64,000 nucleotides of DNA, taken from the NCBI GenBank assembly GCA_028571685.1, contig CM053143.1:53313208-53377207 (forward strand). Reading direction: 5' to 3'. Source of the stretch: Heterohyrax brucei (Eukaryota; Chordata; Mammalia; Hyracoidea; Procaviidae). This document shows, piece after piece, positions 1-11,235 of this stretch. The notes below the pieces were generated by a model. The model ran no database searches. It saw nothing but the letters and a program-made list of their open reading frames with translations, and was not told the origin of the DNA. Both the position numbers and the translations under genes were made by a program. Each line of letters opens with the position of its first letter. Positions within the stretch are counted from its first letter, which is position 1.

Positions 1-853
1 ACTGCTGTCTTTGGTAGTGGCCAGGCACCATCTGGTTCTTCTGGTCACATGTTGATACAGTCTCCCATTCACATGAGTCCTTCTGTCTCCTGGGCTCCAT
101 TTTGCTTGCATCTTTGTTGTTCTTGGTGATCACTTCTTCCAGGTGAGTTGGGATTGTTTGGTATACCTCAGATGGCAGCTTGCTAGTTTTTAAGATCCCA
201 GATACCACTCAATAATATGGGGTGCCGTAGACTCACTTACTAACAGTCTAGTTATGCCGGTTGGTCTCGATGTCCCCAAAGATCATGGTCCCCAGAACTC
301 ACCCCTACTAATCTGTCCTTGAAATGTTGGGTTGAGATCAAAAAAGCTTTCAGTTTATGGTGAAATCCAGTTAAATTGTTCTAATTTTTATTGTGTGCTG
401 TTACTGCTTTCACCTAAACAAATTTCTGTCAACTATCTAATCTGTGACCAACTCTTTCCCTCCACCCCCACCCTTATAGACATCAAAGCGTTTTTTCTTG
501 TGTCTGTAAATTTATTTTTAAGTCTTTATAGCATGGGTCTCATGCAATATTTGTCCTTTGCCCACTGACTGATTTTACTCAGCGTTAATATTTTCCAATT
601 GAAACTGGTTATGAGATGCTTTCTAAAATCATCATTTTTCTTTATCATTTCATAGTGTTCTGTTGAGTATATATACCATGATTTATCCATTCATTTGTTG
701 ATGGTCATCTGGGTTGATTGCATCTTTTTGCCACTGTGAACTGTGCTACAGTAAATATTATTGTGCATGTATCTCTTCAAGTGATCACCTTAATTTCTGT
801 AGGGTATATTCCCAACAGTGGGATTACTGGATCAAATGGTATATCTATTTCCA
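1..853 (-). mobile_element. L1-C, 3' part (end of ORF2 and 3'UTR), cut by the window edge
   Basis: Read on the minus strand, this is the last part of an L1 ORF2 followed by the elephant-type L1 3'UTR. The stretch at about 640-850 is the reverse complement of the classic ORF2-end text (the spacer around GGTATATTCCCAACAGTGGG). Positions 1-310 match, inverted, the 3'UTR blocks seen at 10400-10730, 34780-35040 and 57510-57830 in this window (agreement around ACCAGAAGAA and AGATGGTGCC). It stops abruptly at about 853, where a plus-strand L1 5' end begins. Its upstream half is probably 11236-16745. The true 3' end and poly(A) lie left of the window. Confidence 0.85.
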
Positions 854-1964
854 GGAGAGGCAGGGCCAAGATGGCAAATTTGACACATGTATCCTCAACT
901 CCCTCTGAGAACCAAGGCCTGGTTGGTACTTGAGCAGAACACTCTGGACATCCAAGGAGCCTTAGGATATGGCATACGGTTGTCAGATTGGACTATGTGC
1001 CACTACCTTTCTCTTACACAGGCCAGCTCACACTGAGCCCTGCTCCTGCTGACTTGCTGCTTGGGCAGATTGCAAGTACTGACACTTTTTTGTTGTTGTT
1101 GTTATCCAGGAGACAGGGGATGTGCATGAGCCAGCAAATACGCTGAATTGCAGTGCTAATATAAACAGTATATAGCTCAGCAGAGAGACAGTACATGGAG
1201 TAGCCACATTTTGAGAACTTGGCAGCTTACTGAGAGCAGCATTACCCCTGTGCTCTCTTTTTACTGAGCTTCACCATAGAATCTGCTGTTTCATGGTGGG
1301 AAGGGCAACTGTGGCATCATCTAGGTCAGTTGCAAGGCAGAGTCACCCAACCAGAGGACTCAGCAGGGCCTAATCCCCAAGCTGAGGAGTGCCAACCCAG
1401 AAAATGCTTTTCCAGCAGAAAGACTGTGCTTAGCACAGTGTTACCCTAAATGTGGGGCCCAGTGAAGGATGACAGCAAGATAACCTCTCCCTTCTGTGAA
1501 CTGCATCAAAACATCTGGGGATGGCTGAAGAGGTCCTTCTATTGTCAACTGGAAGGTGGTACCTGCTGCTCCTGAAGGCCTGACTGATTTTGACACCTGT
1601 AGGAAAACATACAGATTTTTAAAATAAGACTTCCTTGGGAAATAACTACTGAGCCCCCCAGTGGCATCTCTTCAAACCTTTACTGATCCACATCATAGGG
1701 TTGGTTGACAGCTCCCCAGTAACTCTGTAAGTAGTTACCATTTGCCAGCCAAGAGGCAGAGCCTGCCACTCTAGAGAACCCTCAGAGTCCACATAGAGGT
1801 GGCCAGTTACCAACTCCCTTCTCATAACTACACTTCAGCTTCTACTGAGGTAGCACCAGAGAAAGCAAACAACTGCTAGATGGCCTGAAGACAACAATCC
1901 ATCTCTAACCACTTAAAAGAACAGTCAAGTACAGAAGAGTGATACATAGCGCCCTCATAGAGGT

Positions 1965-2830
1965 TAAACAAAATGAAAAATTAAGTAAGTACTTAAACTG
2001 AAGGAACATCAATGATCTGAAATCCAGCAGATCAGTAACAAACTACAGAGTTAGACAGTTCAAACCAAAATCAAAAGAGCAAAATTGAGGAGACAGAAGT
2101 CAGACTTAGTGACCTTGAGGAAAGAACAACTGACACCAGTATTTATGTGGAGAAATCAGAGAATAGAAAAATGAGGAAGCATTAAGAAACATCTGGTACC
2201 GTATTAAGAAGAATAGTCTACAATTAACTGGAGTTCCTGAGCAGAGAGGGATAGATGAAAACAGAGTATTGTTGTTGAGTTGCTGACAGAAAACATTCCT
2301 GAAATTATAAAAGGAGACAACATAGATATCCAAGATGCATCAAATACCACAAAAACAGGACCCCAAAAGAAAGATGCCAAGACGTAATCAAGCTTAATAA
2401 AAAGAAAGATAAGCAGATTCTCTTAAAGGCAGCAAGGCTTAAAACAAAGCTAACATTCAGAGGGAAGCACTATAGACTTTCTTCAGGCAGAAACAGCATC
2501 AGCAGGGAAGCAGTGGGATGACATATTCAAAGCCTTGAAGGAGAAAAATTTCAACCAAGAGTTGTATATCCTGCAAAATTGTCTCACAAATGTGAACGCT
2601 AAATGAAGACATTTGCAGATAAACAGAAGCTTAGAGACTTTGTATAAAACAAACCAAAATGACAAAAAGTACAGAAAGAAGCTCTTTGCTTGGAAAAGCA
2701 AAAATAGTGAGTGTATATTTAAGGAAGCAATGCCGAACACAGAATCCAGAAACCTACTCAGGAAAGTCACAAAACTCAATCAAAGCTACAATATTAAAAG
2801 AAGGGAACAAGTGATAATATCATGAAAACT
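1965..2830 (+). pseudogene. L1-A ORF1 remnant (RNA-binding protein)
   Basis: Decayed L1 ORF1, which in active elements makes a trimeric RNA-binding chaperone of the L1 RNP. The order of parts is right. A coiled-coil-like region lies near 2060-2160. The RRM follows near 2225-2340 (the GVPEQ hallmark at about 2232-2246). The C-terminal domain is at 2500-2830, with readable FKALKEKNF and INRSLETLYKTNQ segments. Multiple stops and frameshifts break the frame; the longest uninterrupted piece is about 70 residues. It cannot encode a functional protein. Confidence 0.8.
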
Positions 2831-3129
2831 ATGACACCATCACATTAAAAAGAAGGATATACTACAGTAACTACAGCTCTTTCAGGTGGAGAGGAAGATA
2901 AAAGATATGCAGAAGGTAAAAAAGGTCAACTTAGAATGTTAAGAGGGATCATAGGGGTAGCCATAAAGCACAATAACAATGCAATATATCAAAACAAGAA
3001 ACATAATAAAGGAATCTCAACAAACACAAAACCAAAAAGGAAAAAGGTGAAAAGGCAGCACATAAAGAATAACCCAGAACAGAATACTAAGAGCAACATA
3101 GAAAATAGCAACACAAAAATAAATACATC

Positions 3130-3865
3130 AAAACAACAGCACTAAACACATATCTATTAAAAATTACATTGAATGTAAATGGCTGAACCCTCCAACAAAG
3201 AGACAATAAGTGATATCCTGGATCAAAAGACATGACCCATCTGTATGTTGCTTACAAGAAACTCATCTTAGACTCAAAGATGTGAACAAATGGGAAATTA
3301 AAAGATGTAATAATGTATACCAAGCAAACAATACACAAAAAAGAGCAGGAGTGGCATTACTAATCTCAGATAAAATAGATTTTAATGTAAAATACACCAT
3401 CATGGACAATAATGGTCACTATTACTGAAAAGTTCAATGCACAAATGGGACACAACAATATTAAATATTTATTCACCCAATACCAAAGCATCTAAACACA
3501 TCAAACAAACATTGACTACATTGAAAAATGACATAGATCACTCCAAAATAATAGCTGGAGACTTCAACATTCCACTTTCAGTAATGGACAGATCATCGAG
3601 AAAAAAACGTCTGTAAAGACACAGAAGACCTTATCGCAACAATTAACCAACTAGAACTTGTTGACATATGCAGAACTTTTCACTCATCAACAGATAAGTA
3701 TACCTTCTTCTTGAATGCACACGAATCATTCTCCAGAATAGACCATGTGTTAGGACATAAAACAAATCTCAACCAAATCTAAATCATTGAATTATTGCAG
3801 AGCTTCTTCTCAGATCACAAAGCTGTTAACAGTCAAATAAATAGCAGAAAAAGTATAAATAGAAA
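3130..3865 (+). pseudogene. L1-A ORF2 endonuclease domain, truncated by L1-B
   Basis: This begins where ORF2 should start, although the ATG seen in L1-B is mutated here. It reads through the apurinic-endonuclease-like domain: SWIKRHDPSVCCLQETHL (3216-3270, containing the catalytic Glu of QETH), then GDFNIPLS near 3558-3582 (the Asp and Asn of the active site) and FSRIDHVLG near 3730-3756. Several frameshifts and stops interrupt it. The segment ends where L1-B inserted, and a short linker continues at 11169-11235. Confidence 0.85.
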
Positions 3866-4795
3866 TTGGGAAGCTGGCGGACTAAATGCCTGTCTCCCTA
3901 AATTGCTCTGGAAACCAAGACCTGAAATGCTTTAAAAAGAGCCTCCTGGACACCTAGTGAGCCCTGGGATGTGGCATAGGGCTGTTAATTTGGACTTCAT
4001 ACCACTGAACACAAAACTTCCTCTTTTTCACTGACCTGACTCTCGGTGAGCACGGGCTTGCACAGACTGAAGGTAACACATCATTTCGATTTTATTTCCG
4101 TCTTGGCTGGTGGGCAGAACTCGGACTTGACTAGCTGCTGGTCGTGGACACACTGTTGGTGGGACCAGCAAGCATAATCACCATTTTCTGAGAGCCTGGC
4201 TTTGGACTCTATTCACCTCGGGTAATCTGGCCTATTGGGAAATGGAGAATCCCAGGCAGAGGTTCCAGCTGGACTTGGTTCTTAGGCTGGGAGGTGGCTC
4301 CTGCCGGGAGGAGAGCAGTTTTCTAGCAGGGAGGTGGTGTTTTGCACTGCGTTGCCTGGGGCTGGGGCCCAGCTGTGGAGGCTGAAGACTGTGGGCATTT
4401 TGGCACTCTTGGCCTCTCTTTCTGCAGGAAGCCTGGTCCCAGCCAGCAGGCAAACTTGTGTGGGATGCCATCTTGTTTTTCTGGGAGGTGGGGTCATCCA
4501 TATGGAAGCCTCAGCTGGACCTAATTCCTGGGCTGGGAAGTAGTGCCTACCAAGAAGAGATGCTTTTCCAACAGAAAACCAGAATTCTACACAGTATCAC
4601 CTACAGCTGGGGCCTGACGCAGAGGCCAGCAGGTCAGTATAGCCTTTCTGTATTTTCAGCTAGTCTATATGATCAATATAGAGGTGCTTACTTTGCCAGC
4701 TGGAATGAGGGACGTATACACCTGAAACCTGACTGAGTTTGGAAGTTGTAAAATATTTTTTACTTCTCGTTTTAAGATGACCTAGAGAAACAACT
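3866..4795 (+). promoter_or_regulatory. L1-B 5'UTR (presumed ancestral L1 promoter)
   Basis: A relatively GC-rich stretch upstream of ORF1. In L1 elements this region holds the internal RNA polymerase II promoter. It aligns in order with the L1-A 5'UTR (shared TGCTTTTCCA..CAGAAA block at 4561 and about 1407). Open frames of up to 93 codons here are chance products of GC richness. No present-day activity is implied. Confidence 0.6.
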
Positions 4796-5800
4796 ATGGT
4801 CCATCTTCACAGCATCTCCCCCAGCCTCTATTGACCCACACGGAGCCCCAAAACCAACAAACACTGGAGAAGACGGTAACCCAGAAGTCACCCATGGTAT
4901 CAGAAGTCTCCCAAAAGAAACCACCTCAGATATTCCCAAAGAAGCTTTTCTGAAACTATCAGAAGGTGAATACAAGAGGATTATATAGAGAGCCCTCCTA
5001 GACCTTATAGAAAATGCAGCAAAGCAAAACAAAAAATTAAGCAAGCTGTTCAATCTGATGGAACATCAGTACTTAGAAATCCAACAGATCAAGAACAAAA
5101 TGACAGACATAGAAACTTCAATTCAAAGCCGAGAAAACAGAATGGAAAACATGGAAAAGAGAATTTCTGATTTGGATGACAGAGCCACTGACTCCAGCAT
5201 CTATGGGGAGAGGTCAGGGGGAAAAAAAAAAAAAGATAAATGAAGAAGCATTAAGAAGCATGTAGGACTCTATTAAGAGGAACAGTCTAACATTAATTGG
5301 AGTTCCTGAACAGGGCAAGACACTTGAGAACTCAGAGAGTATTGTTGCTGAACAGCTGACAAAAAACTTCCCAGAAATTACAAAAGAAGAAAATGTAGAT
5401 ATCCAAGATACCTGTTGAACACCACTCAATATAGATCACAATAGAAAGATTCCAAGACATACTATAATCAATCTCAACAAAATGAAAAATAAGCAGAAAC
5501 TCTTAAAGGCAGCAAGACTCAAAGCAAAGCTAATATTCAGAGGGAAATTCTGTAGGCTTTTGTTGGATTCCTCTGCAGAAACGATGCTGGCACAGAGACA
5601 GTGACATGACACATTCAAAGCCTTGAAGGAGAAGAACTTCCAACCAAGAATTATATATCTGAAAAACTATCTTTCAAATATGAAAATGAAATTAAGACAT
5701 TCACAGATACACAGAAACTCAGAGACTTTGTAAAAACCAAACCAAAGCTACAAGAAATAGTAAAAGAATCTCTTGGCTTGGAAGAACAAAACCACTAACT
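4796..5800 (+). pseudogene. L1-B ORF1 remnant
   Basis: Corresponds to the L1 RNA-binding chaperone. An uninterrupted coiled-coil segment at 5058-5243 has regularly spaced hydrophobics (…IETSIQSRENRMENMEKRI…). An A-homopolymer at 5221-5234 sits at the end of this segment and is a probable frameshift site. The RRM then appears in another frame (LIGVPEQGKTLENSESIVA at about 5296-5355), followed by the C-terminal domain with ALKEKNFQPRIIYL (about 5619-5660) and RDFVKTKPK (about 5723-5749). At least three frame changes rule out function. Confidence 0.85.
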
Positions 5801-6577
5801 TTGTATTTTAGAAGGATACGTTATCCAGAATCCTACTCAGTTAGGGAAGGCTCCAAACACAATCAAATCTATAATAGTGAAAGAAACACTTTAGTGATCA
5901 TATCATGTAAACTATGATAGCATCATATTAAAAAGAGGGATGTACTATAGTCATTATAGTCCTTCCAGAAGGAGAGGAAGTTGAGAAGACTGGTAGTAGT
6001 CAAAATTGAGTTTATAGATAATTTATTAAGCGGGATCATAGGGGCAGCTGTAGAGCACAATTAAGAAGCAACATACCATATCAAGAAATGTAATACAGTA
6101 GTCTCAACAACCACAAAACCAACCCTGAAAAAGGCAAAAAATCAACTCGCAATAAAGGTCACAGAACAGATTAACAAGAACAACAGAGAAAACATCAACA
6201 CAAAAATAAACATATCACAATGGCAACACTGCACACATACCTATCAACAATCACATTGAATGTGAATGGACTGAATGCTCCAGTAAAGAGACATCGAGTG
6301 ACATCTTGGATCAAAAGACATGACCCATCTATATGTTTCCTACAGGAAACTCATCTTAAACTTAGAGATAAGAAGAAACTGAAAATCAAAGGATGGAAGA
6401 ATATATATCAAGCTAACAATGAACAAAGAAGAGTAGGTGTGGCAATTCTAATCTCAGATAAAATTGATTTTAACGTAAAATCCACCATCATGCACAAGGA
6501 TGGGCACTATTGCTGAAAGGTTTCATACACAAACAAAACTTATCAATATTAAATATTTATGCACCTAATATAAGAGC

Positions 6578-6595
6578 CAACTCGACGGCACTTGG
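6578..6595 (+). mobile_element. 18-bp SINE 3'-end insertion with 13-bp target-site duplication
   Basis: The 18 bases CAACTCGACGGCACTTGG are the terminal bases of the Afrotherian tRNA-derived SINE. They are bracketed by perfect 13-base direct repeats, CTAATATAAGAGC, at 6565-6577 and 6596-6608. Removing one repeat and the insert restores normal L1 ORF2 text. This is an extremely 5'-truncated SINE insertion in L1-B. Confidence 0.8.
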
Positions 6596-8797
6596 CTAAT
6601 ATAAGAGCACCTAAATACGTCAAAGAAACACTGACTATACTCAAAAAGGAGACAGATCACTCCACAATAATAGTAGGAGACTTCAACACTCCACTGTCAA
6701 TATTGGACAGGTAATCTAGGAAAATGCTCAATAAAGACACAAAAGACCTTGTTGCCACAGTTAACCAACTAGACCTCATCGACATATATAGAAATATCTA
6801 TTCATCAGTGGACAACTACACCTTCTTCTCCAGTGCACATGGAACATTCTCCAGAATAGATCATGTGTTAGAACATAAAGCATTCTCAACAAAACCATAC
6901 CATTGAATTACTGCAAAACATCTTCTCAGATCCTAAAGCAATAAAAGTTGAAATCAATAGCAGAAAAAACATAGACAGAAAGTGGGACTCGTGGAAATTG
7001 AATAACATCTTGCTCAAAAAACATGGGTTATAGAAGAAATCAAGGATGAAATAAAAAATTTGATGGATTCCAATGAGAACAAAAACACATTCTACCAGAA
7101 CCTGCGGGATACAGCCAAAGCAGTGCTCAGAGGTCAGTTTATCTCCATAAATGCACACATCTGGAAGGAGAAAAGAAACCAATTCAAAGAACTAACCATA
7201 CAACTTGAACAAGTAGAGAGAGAACAACGGAGGAACCCCTCAGACACCAGAAAAAAAGAGATCATAAAGATCAGAGCAGAACTAAATGAATTAGAGAACA
7301 GAAGAACAATTGAAAAAATTGAAAAGACCAAAAGCTGTTTTTTTTGAAAAAATCAACCAAATTGACAAATCACTGGCTAAACATACTAAGGAAAAACAGA
7401 GAAGGAAACAAATAACCCAAATAAGAAATGAGAGGGGAGTTCTCACAACAGATCCAAAAGAAATAAAAAATATCATAGCTGAATACTATGAAAGACTGTA
7501 TTCTAACAAATTTGAAAACCTAAAGGAAATGGACAAATTCCTTGATTCATATGACCTTGATTCAAAACAACTTAATAAACCTATCACAAAGGAAGAGATT
7601 GAAAAAGTCATGCAAAAACTGCCAACCAAAAACAGCCCAGGCTCAGATGGCTTCACTGCAGAATTCTACCAAGCTTTTGGAGAAGAGTTATCTCCAATAC
7701 TACTGAGACTATTTCACAGCATAGAAAGGGATGGAGTACTCCCAAACTCATTCTATGAAGCCAGCTTAACTTTGGTACCAAAGCCAGGGAAAGACCCAAC
7801 CAAAAAGGAGAACTACAGACCCAAATCACTCATGAATCTAGATGCAAAAATCTTCAACAAAATTCTTGCCAATAGAATACAACAACACATCAAAAAAATA
7901 ATCCATCATGACCATGTTGGACTCACACCATGGATACAAGCCTGGTTCAACATCAGGAAAACAAATAATGTGATCAAACACATGAACACCACAAAAGACA
8001 AGATTCACCTGATTTTGTCTATTGATGCAGAAAAGGCATTTGATAAAGTCCAACACCCATTCATGCTAAAAACTCTCAGCAAAATAGTAATAGATGGTAA
8101 ATTTTTCAATGCAATAAAGGCCGTTTATACAAAGTCAACTGCCTATGTCATTCTGAATGGAGAGAGACGAAACAGTTTCCCTTGAGAACAGGAACTAGAC
8201 AAGGATGCCCATACTCACCTCTCCTATTCAACATTGTACTAGAAGTTCTAGCCAGAGCACTCAGATGAGACCAAGGAATAAAGGGCACCTGCATCAACAA
8301 AGAAGAACTAAAAATCTCCCTATTTGCAGATGATATGATTGTATATGCATAGAATCTCAAAGAATCCCTAAGGAAACTGCTCAAACTGATAGAGGAGTTC
8401 GGCAAATTCTCAGGATACAAGATAAAAATAAGTAAATCAGTAGGATTCCTTTATACCAAACACAGGATTACTAAGGAATTAATCACCAGTCAATACCATT
8501 TACTATAGCCCCTAAGAAGATAAAGTACCTAGGAATAAATCTAACCAGAGAAATAACAGACCTTTACAAGCAGAACTACAAACCATTACTACAAGAACCT
8601 AAGAGAGAGTTACATAAATGGAGAAACCTACCCTGCTCATGGATAGGAAGACTTAACATTGTGAAAATGTCTGTTTTACCCAAAGCAATCTACTTATATA
8701 ACGCAATCCCAGTAAAATTTCCAGTGACATTTTTTAATGAGATGGAGGAATAAATTACCAATTTTGTCTGAAAAGGGAAGAAGCCCTGGATGAGTAA

Positions 8798-8872
8798 GCC
8801 AAGTGCCATCAAGTCAGATCTGCCTCATGGCGATCCTAGGGGCCAGGGTAGAACTGACCCCTAGAGTATTCA
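8798..8872 (-). mobile_element. About 75-bp antisense SINE 3' end in L1-B ORF2
   Basis: On the minus strand this ends ...GACTTGATGGCACTTGGC, the SINE 3' terminus. Direct repeats GGATGAGTAA (8788-8797) and GGATAAGTAA (8873-8882) flank it, differing at one base; removal restores L1 ORF2. The 5' truncation point (…GAGTATTCA on the plus strand) is nearly the same as in the copy at 24107-24183. Confidence 0.8.
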
Positions 8873-9185
8873 GGATAAGTAAAGCATTACTAAAGAAGAA
8901 CACACTGGGAGGCCTCTGATTACCCAACCTTAGAACTTATTACAGTAGTCAAAACAGCCTGGTACTGATACAAAAAGAGACACATCAGTGGAGCAGAATC
9001 AAGACCTCAGAGATGACATCATCTGCCTATGAACAGCTGATATTTGACAAAGGATCTAAGACACTAAACTGGGGTAAAAACAATCTCTTCAACAAATGGT
9101 GCTGGCAAAATTTGATATCCAGCTTCACTAAATTAAAACAAGACCTGTATTTTACACCTTATACAATAACCAAGTCAAACTGGAT

Positions 9186-9222
9186 GCCAAGCCAAGCCAA
9201 GAGTGTCGAATAGGATCTGACA
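9186..9222 (-). mobile_element. 37-bp antisense SINE 3' end with 11-bp target-site duplication
   Basis: GCCAAGCCAAGCCAAG on the plus strand is the inverted GGCTT-type repeat tail of the SINE, followed by about 20 bases of its 3' end. Perfect 11-base direct repeats, TCAAACTGGAT, lie at 9175-9185 and 9223-9233. Removal of the insert restores L1 ORF2 sequence. Confidence 0.8.
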
Positions 9223-10150
9223 TCAAACTGGATAAAAGACCTAAATATCAAACATGAAACAATAAAGCTAATCCAAGAAAAAGTAGGAACAACAACGGAA
9301 GGTTTAACACATGACGTAGATAGACTTTAAAATCTGTCAAACAAACCACAAACAACAGAAGAGGAAATAGATTACTGGGAACTACTAAGAATCAATCACT
9401 TGTGCTCATCCAAAGACTTTATTAGTAGAATTAAAAGGCCACCTACAGAATGGGAAAAAGATTTGGCAATTCTATGTCAGACTGACACCTGATCTCCTTA
9501 ATCGATAAGGTACTGCAAAGTATCAATATGAAAAAGATAAATCATTGAATTAAGCATTGGGCAAAGGAGATGGACAGACACTTCTCTACAGAGGAGATTC
9601 AGCCAGCAAAAAAACACATGTGGACATGCTCATGATTATTAGCTATTAAAGAAATTCAAATAAAAATGACAATGAGATATCATCTCACCCCAACAAAGTT
9701 GGCCATCATCCAAAAAACACAAAACAGTAAATGCTGGAGAGGCTGTGGAGAGATTGAAAGTCTCCTAGACTGTTGGTAGGATTGCAAAGTGGTGCAACCT
9801 CTTTGGAAAGCAATCTGGGTCTGCCTTAAAATAATGAATATAGATATATTATCTGACCCAGTAATTCCACTGCTTGAAGTATATTCTACACAGTCAAGGC
9901 CATTCGCACCAACTGATACATGTACACGAATGTTCTTTGCAGCACAGTCCACTACAGCAAAAAGATGGAATCAACCCAGATGCCCAACAAAAGAGGAATG
10001 GACAGGTAAACTATAGGTGGTACATATACTCAGTGGAACGCTACTCAATGATAAAGAACAAAGATGATAGTAGGAAACATATCTTAACCTGGTTTCAAAT
10101 GGTGGACATTATGTTGAGTGAAAGTACTGACAAAAGGACAAATATTGTAT

Positions 10151-11168
10151 GAGACCCCAACAATAAGAACTTAAAAGTAGACTCATGCATAACAGAAAAG
10201 GCTCTTTGATGGCTGCAAGAGTGGGGATGGTGGGGATGATGCATGAGTGGGAGAATGAGGATGGAGGGTTTAGATTACATAGTTGTTAGAAATTTGTTTG
10301 GGTGACATTGGTGACAGCACACATTAGTAAGGAGATCAATGCTAACAAGACTTCAACACAACTTGTGTATTCCTCTTATCTTAACCCAATATTGCAAGAA
10401 CAGAGTAGCTGGGGTGGGGGCTGGGGACCATGCTCTAAGGGGAAATCGTGGCCAATTGGCACAGCTAGCATTTAGATATTGAGGACTCTCTGCACCCCAC
10501 ATTGCTGAGTGGTGTCTGGGGTCTTATAAGCTGCCAAACTGACATCTGAGGGTACAGCAAATGGTCACAACTTAGCAGGAATGGATGATCACCAAGGTCC
10601 ATAACAACATGGGGGAAAGGGAATCCAGAAGACAGAGAGAACCATGGGATTGGATGTCTACATCGATTTGTGACCGGAAGAACTTGATGGTGCCCAGCCA
10701 CCACCAGTGCTATCCAGGATGGAGCTCACAAAGTTGAGTCTCACTGGCAATACAAGTATAAATAGGGGTGCACCCTGAGATCTTCACTAAAAGACTGCAG
10801 CTGATGGTCCAGGGGCCTCGGAGTCCTCCTGGGAGCAGGGCCCCTGGCCCTGATGCTGTCCCTGTCTGTAAATCATAATGAAGGTCAACATTTTAAATAG
10901 CAATGTATTGGGCTTGGTGACACTGTGACCATATTGTGTGGGCACTTTATGGTTCTAGGCATCTATAGGTGGTCGTCCTATTGACTACATACTCGAGGAA
11001 GGGGAATCGGTGGAGAGGAGAAGATAGGAGACTGTTGTGAAGATAAGACATATATGGAGCAGAGAGGAAGAGTGTGCTGTCGCCTGGCAGGGAGAGCAGT
11101 GGAAGCTGCATGTAGGTCAGTATGCAAATTTATATGGGAATGTACATTTTCATTCAATCATAATAAAA
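10151..11168 (+). mobile_element. L1-B 3'UTR and A-rich tail
   Basis: Non-coding 3'UTR following ORF2. It holds a G-rich stretch at 10224-10262 (repeated GTGGGGATG) and the blocks GAGTGGTGTCTGGG (10508) and AGATAGGAGACTG (about 11023). The last 100 bases end with TTTATATGGGAATGTACATT and an A-rich tail. The same terminal text recurs as isolated 3'-end fragments at 41326-41415 and 58459-58572, so it defines the 3' end of this L1 family. Confidence 0.82.
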
Positions 11169-11235
11169 AAAGTGGAATTCATAGAAACTGAACAACACCT
11201 TGCTCAAAAAGCCATGGGTTATAGAGGAATCTCTC
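11169..11235 (+). mobile_element. L1-A, continuation after the L1-B insertion
   Basis: Short plus-strand ORF2 linker (GTGGAATTCATAGAAACTG ... GGGTTATAGAGGAA) matching L1-B at about 6983-7043. It continues exactly where L1-A stopped at 3865. It ends abruptly, without poly(A), against the inverted L1-C at 11236. Confidence 0.85.

Larger units (their letters stand above)
854..3865 (+). mobile_element. L1-A, 5' half (5'UTR, ORF1, start of ORF2)
   Basis: The element starts with the L1 5'-end motif GGCAGGGCCAAGATGGC. That motif recurs inverted at the 5' end of L1-C (16720-16745). The 5'UTR fills about 854-1960, then come ORF1 remains (about 1965-2830), an A-rich spacer and the first part of the ORF2 endonuclease. 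It is interrupted at 3865 by L1-B and resumes at 11169 with perfect logical continuity: AATAGAAA at the left joins GTGGAATTC at the right, as in the uninterrupted L1-B text near 6980. Confidence 0.88.
6220..10150 (+). pseudogene. L1-B ORF2 remnant (endonuclease + reverse transcriptase)
   Basis: ORF2p nicks target DNA and reverse transcribes L1 RNA. The start at 6220 (ATGGCAACACTGCACACA) opens a 98-residue endonuclease piece with NVNGLNAP and FLQETHL, including the catalytic Glu. GDFNTPLS follows near 6679 and FSRIDHVLE near 6848. The longest frame, 7310-8185 (291 residues), covers the linker and RT palm, including [25 protein letters not shown] and motif [10 protein letters not shown] (about 8017-8045). 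Motif C FADDM is at 8323-8337 in another frame, followed by an in-frame TAG at 8350. Three small SINE-end insertions and many stops make it non-functional. The remaining C-terminal part runs to about 10150. Confidence 0.92.
3866..11168 (+). mobile_element. L1-B, full-length L1 nested in L1-A
   Basis: A structurally complete L1 of about 7.3 kb: 5'UTR (3866-4795), ORF1 (4796-5800), spacer, ORF2 (6220-10150), and a 3'UTR ending in AATAAAAAAA at 11162-11170. The 5' end reads GGGAAGCTGGCGG, a different 5'UTR start from L1-A. It splits L1-A cleanly. No long target-site duplication is visible; at most a few A-rich bases (AGAAA against the poly(A)) could be shared. Its own ORFs carry stops and frameshifts, so it is dead. 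It is better preserved than the other copies here, which fits it being the youngest of the three in the nest. Confidence 0.9.

Noticed and set aside
4232-4736. Cluster of overlapping frames on both strands as a gene or CpG-type promoter
   Set aside because: It is the GC-rich L1-B 5'UTR.
7310-8185. Longest open frame (291 residues) as a host gene
   Set aside because: It is the L1-B ORF2 linker and RT palm (SIDAEKAFD motif), with flanking ORF2 segments in other frames; a dead retrotransposon.
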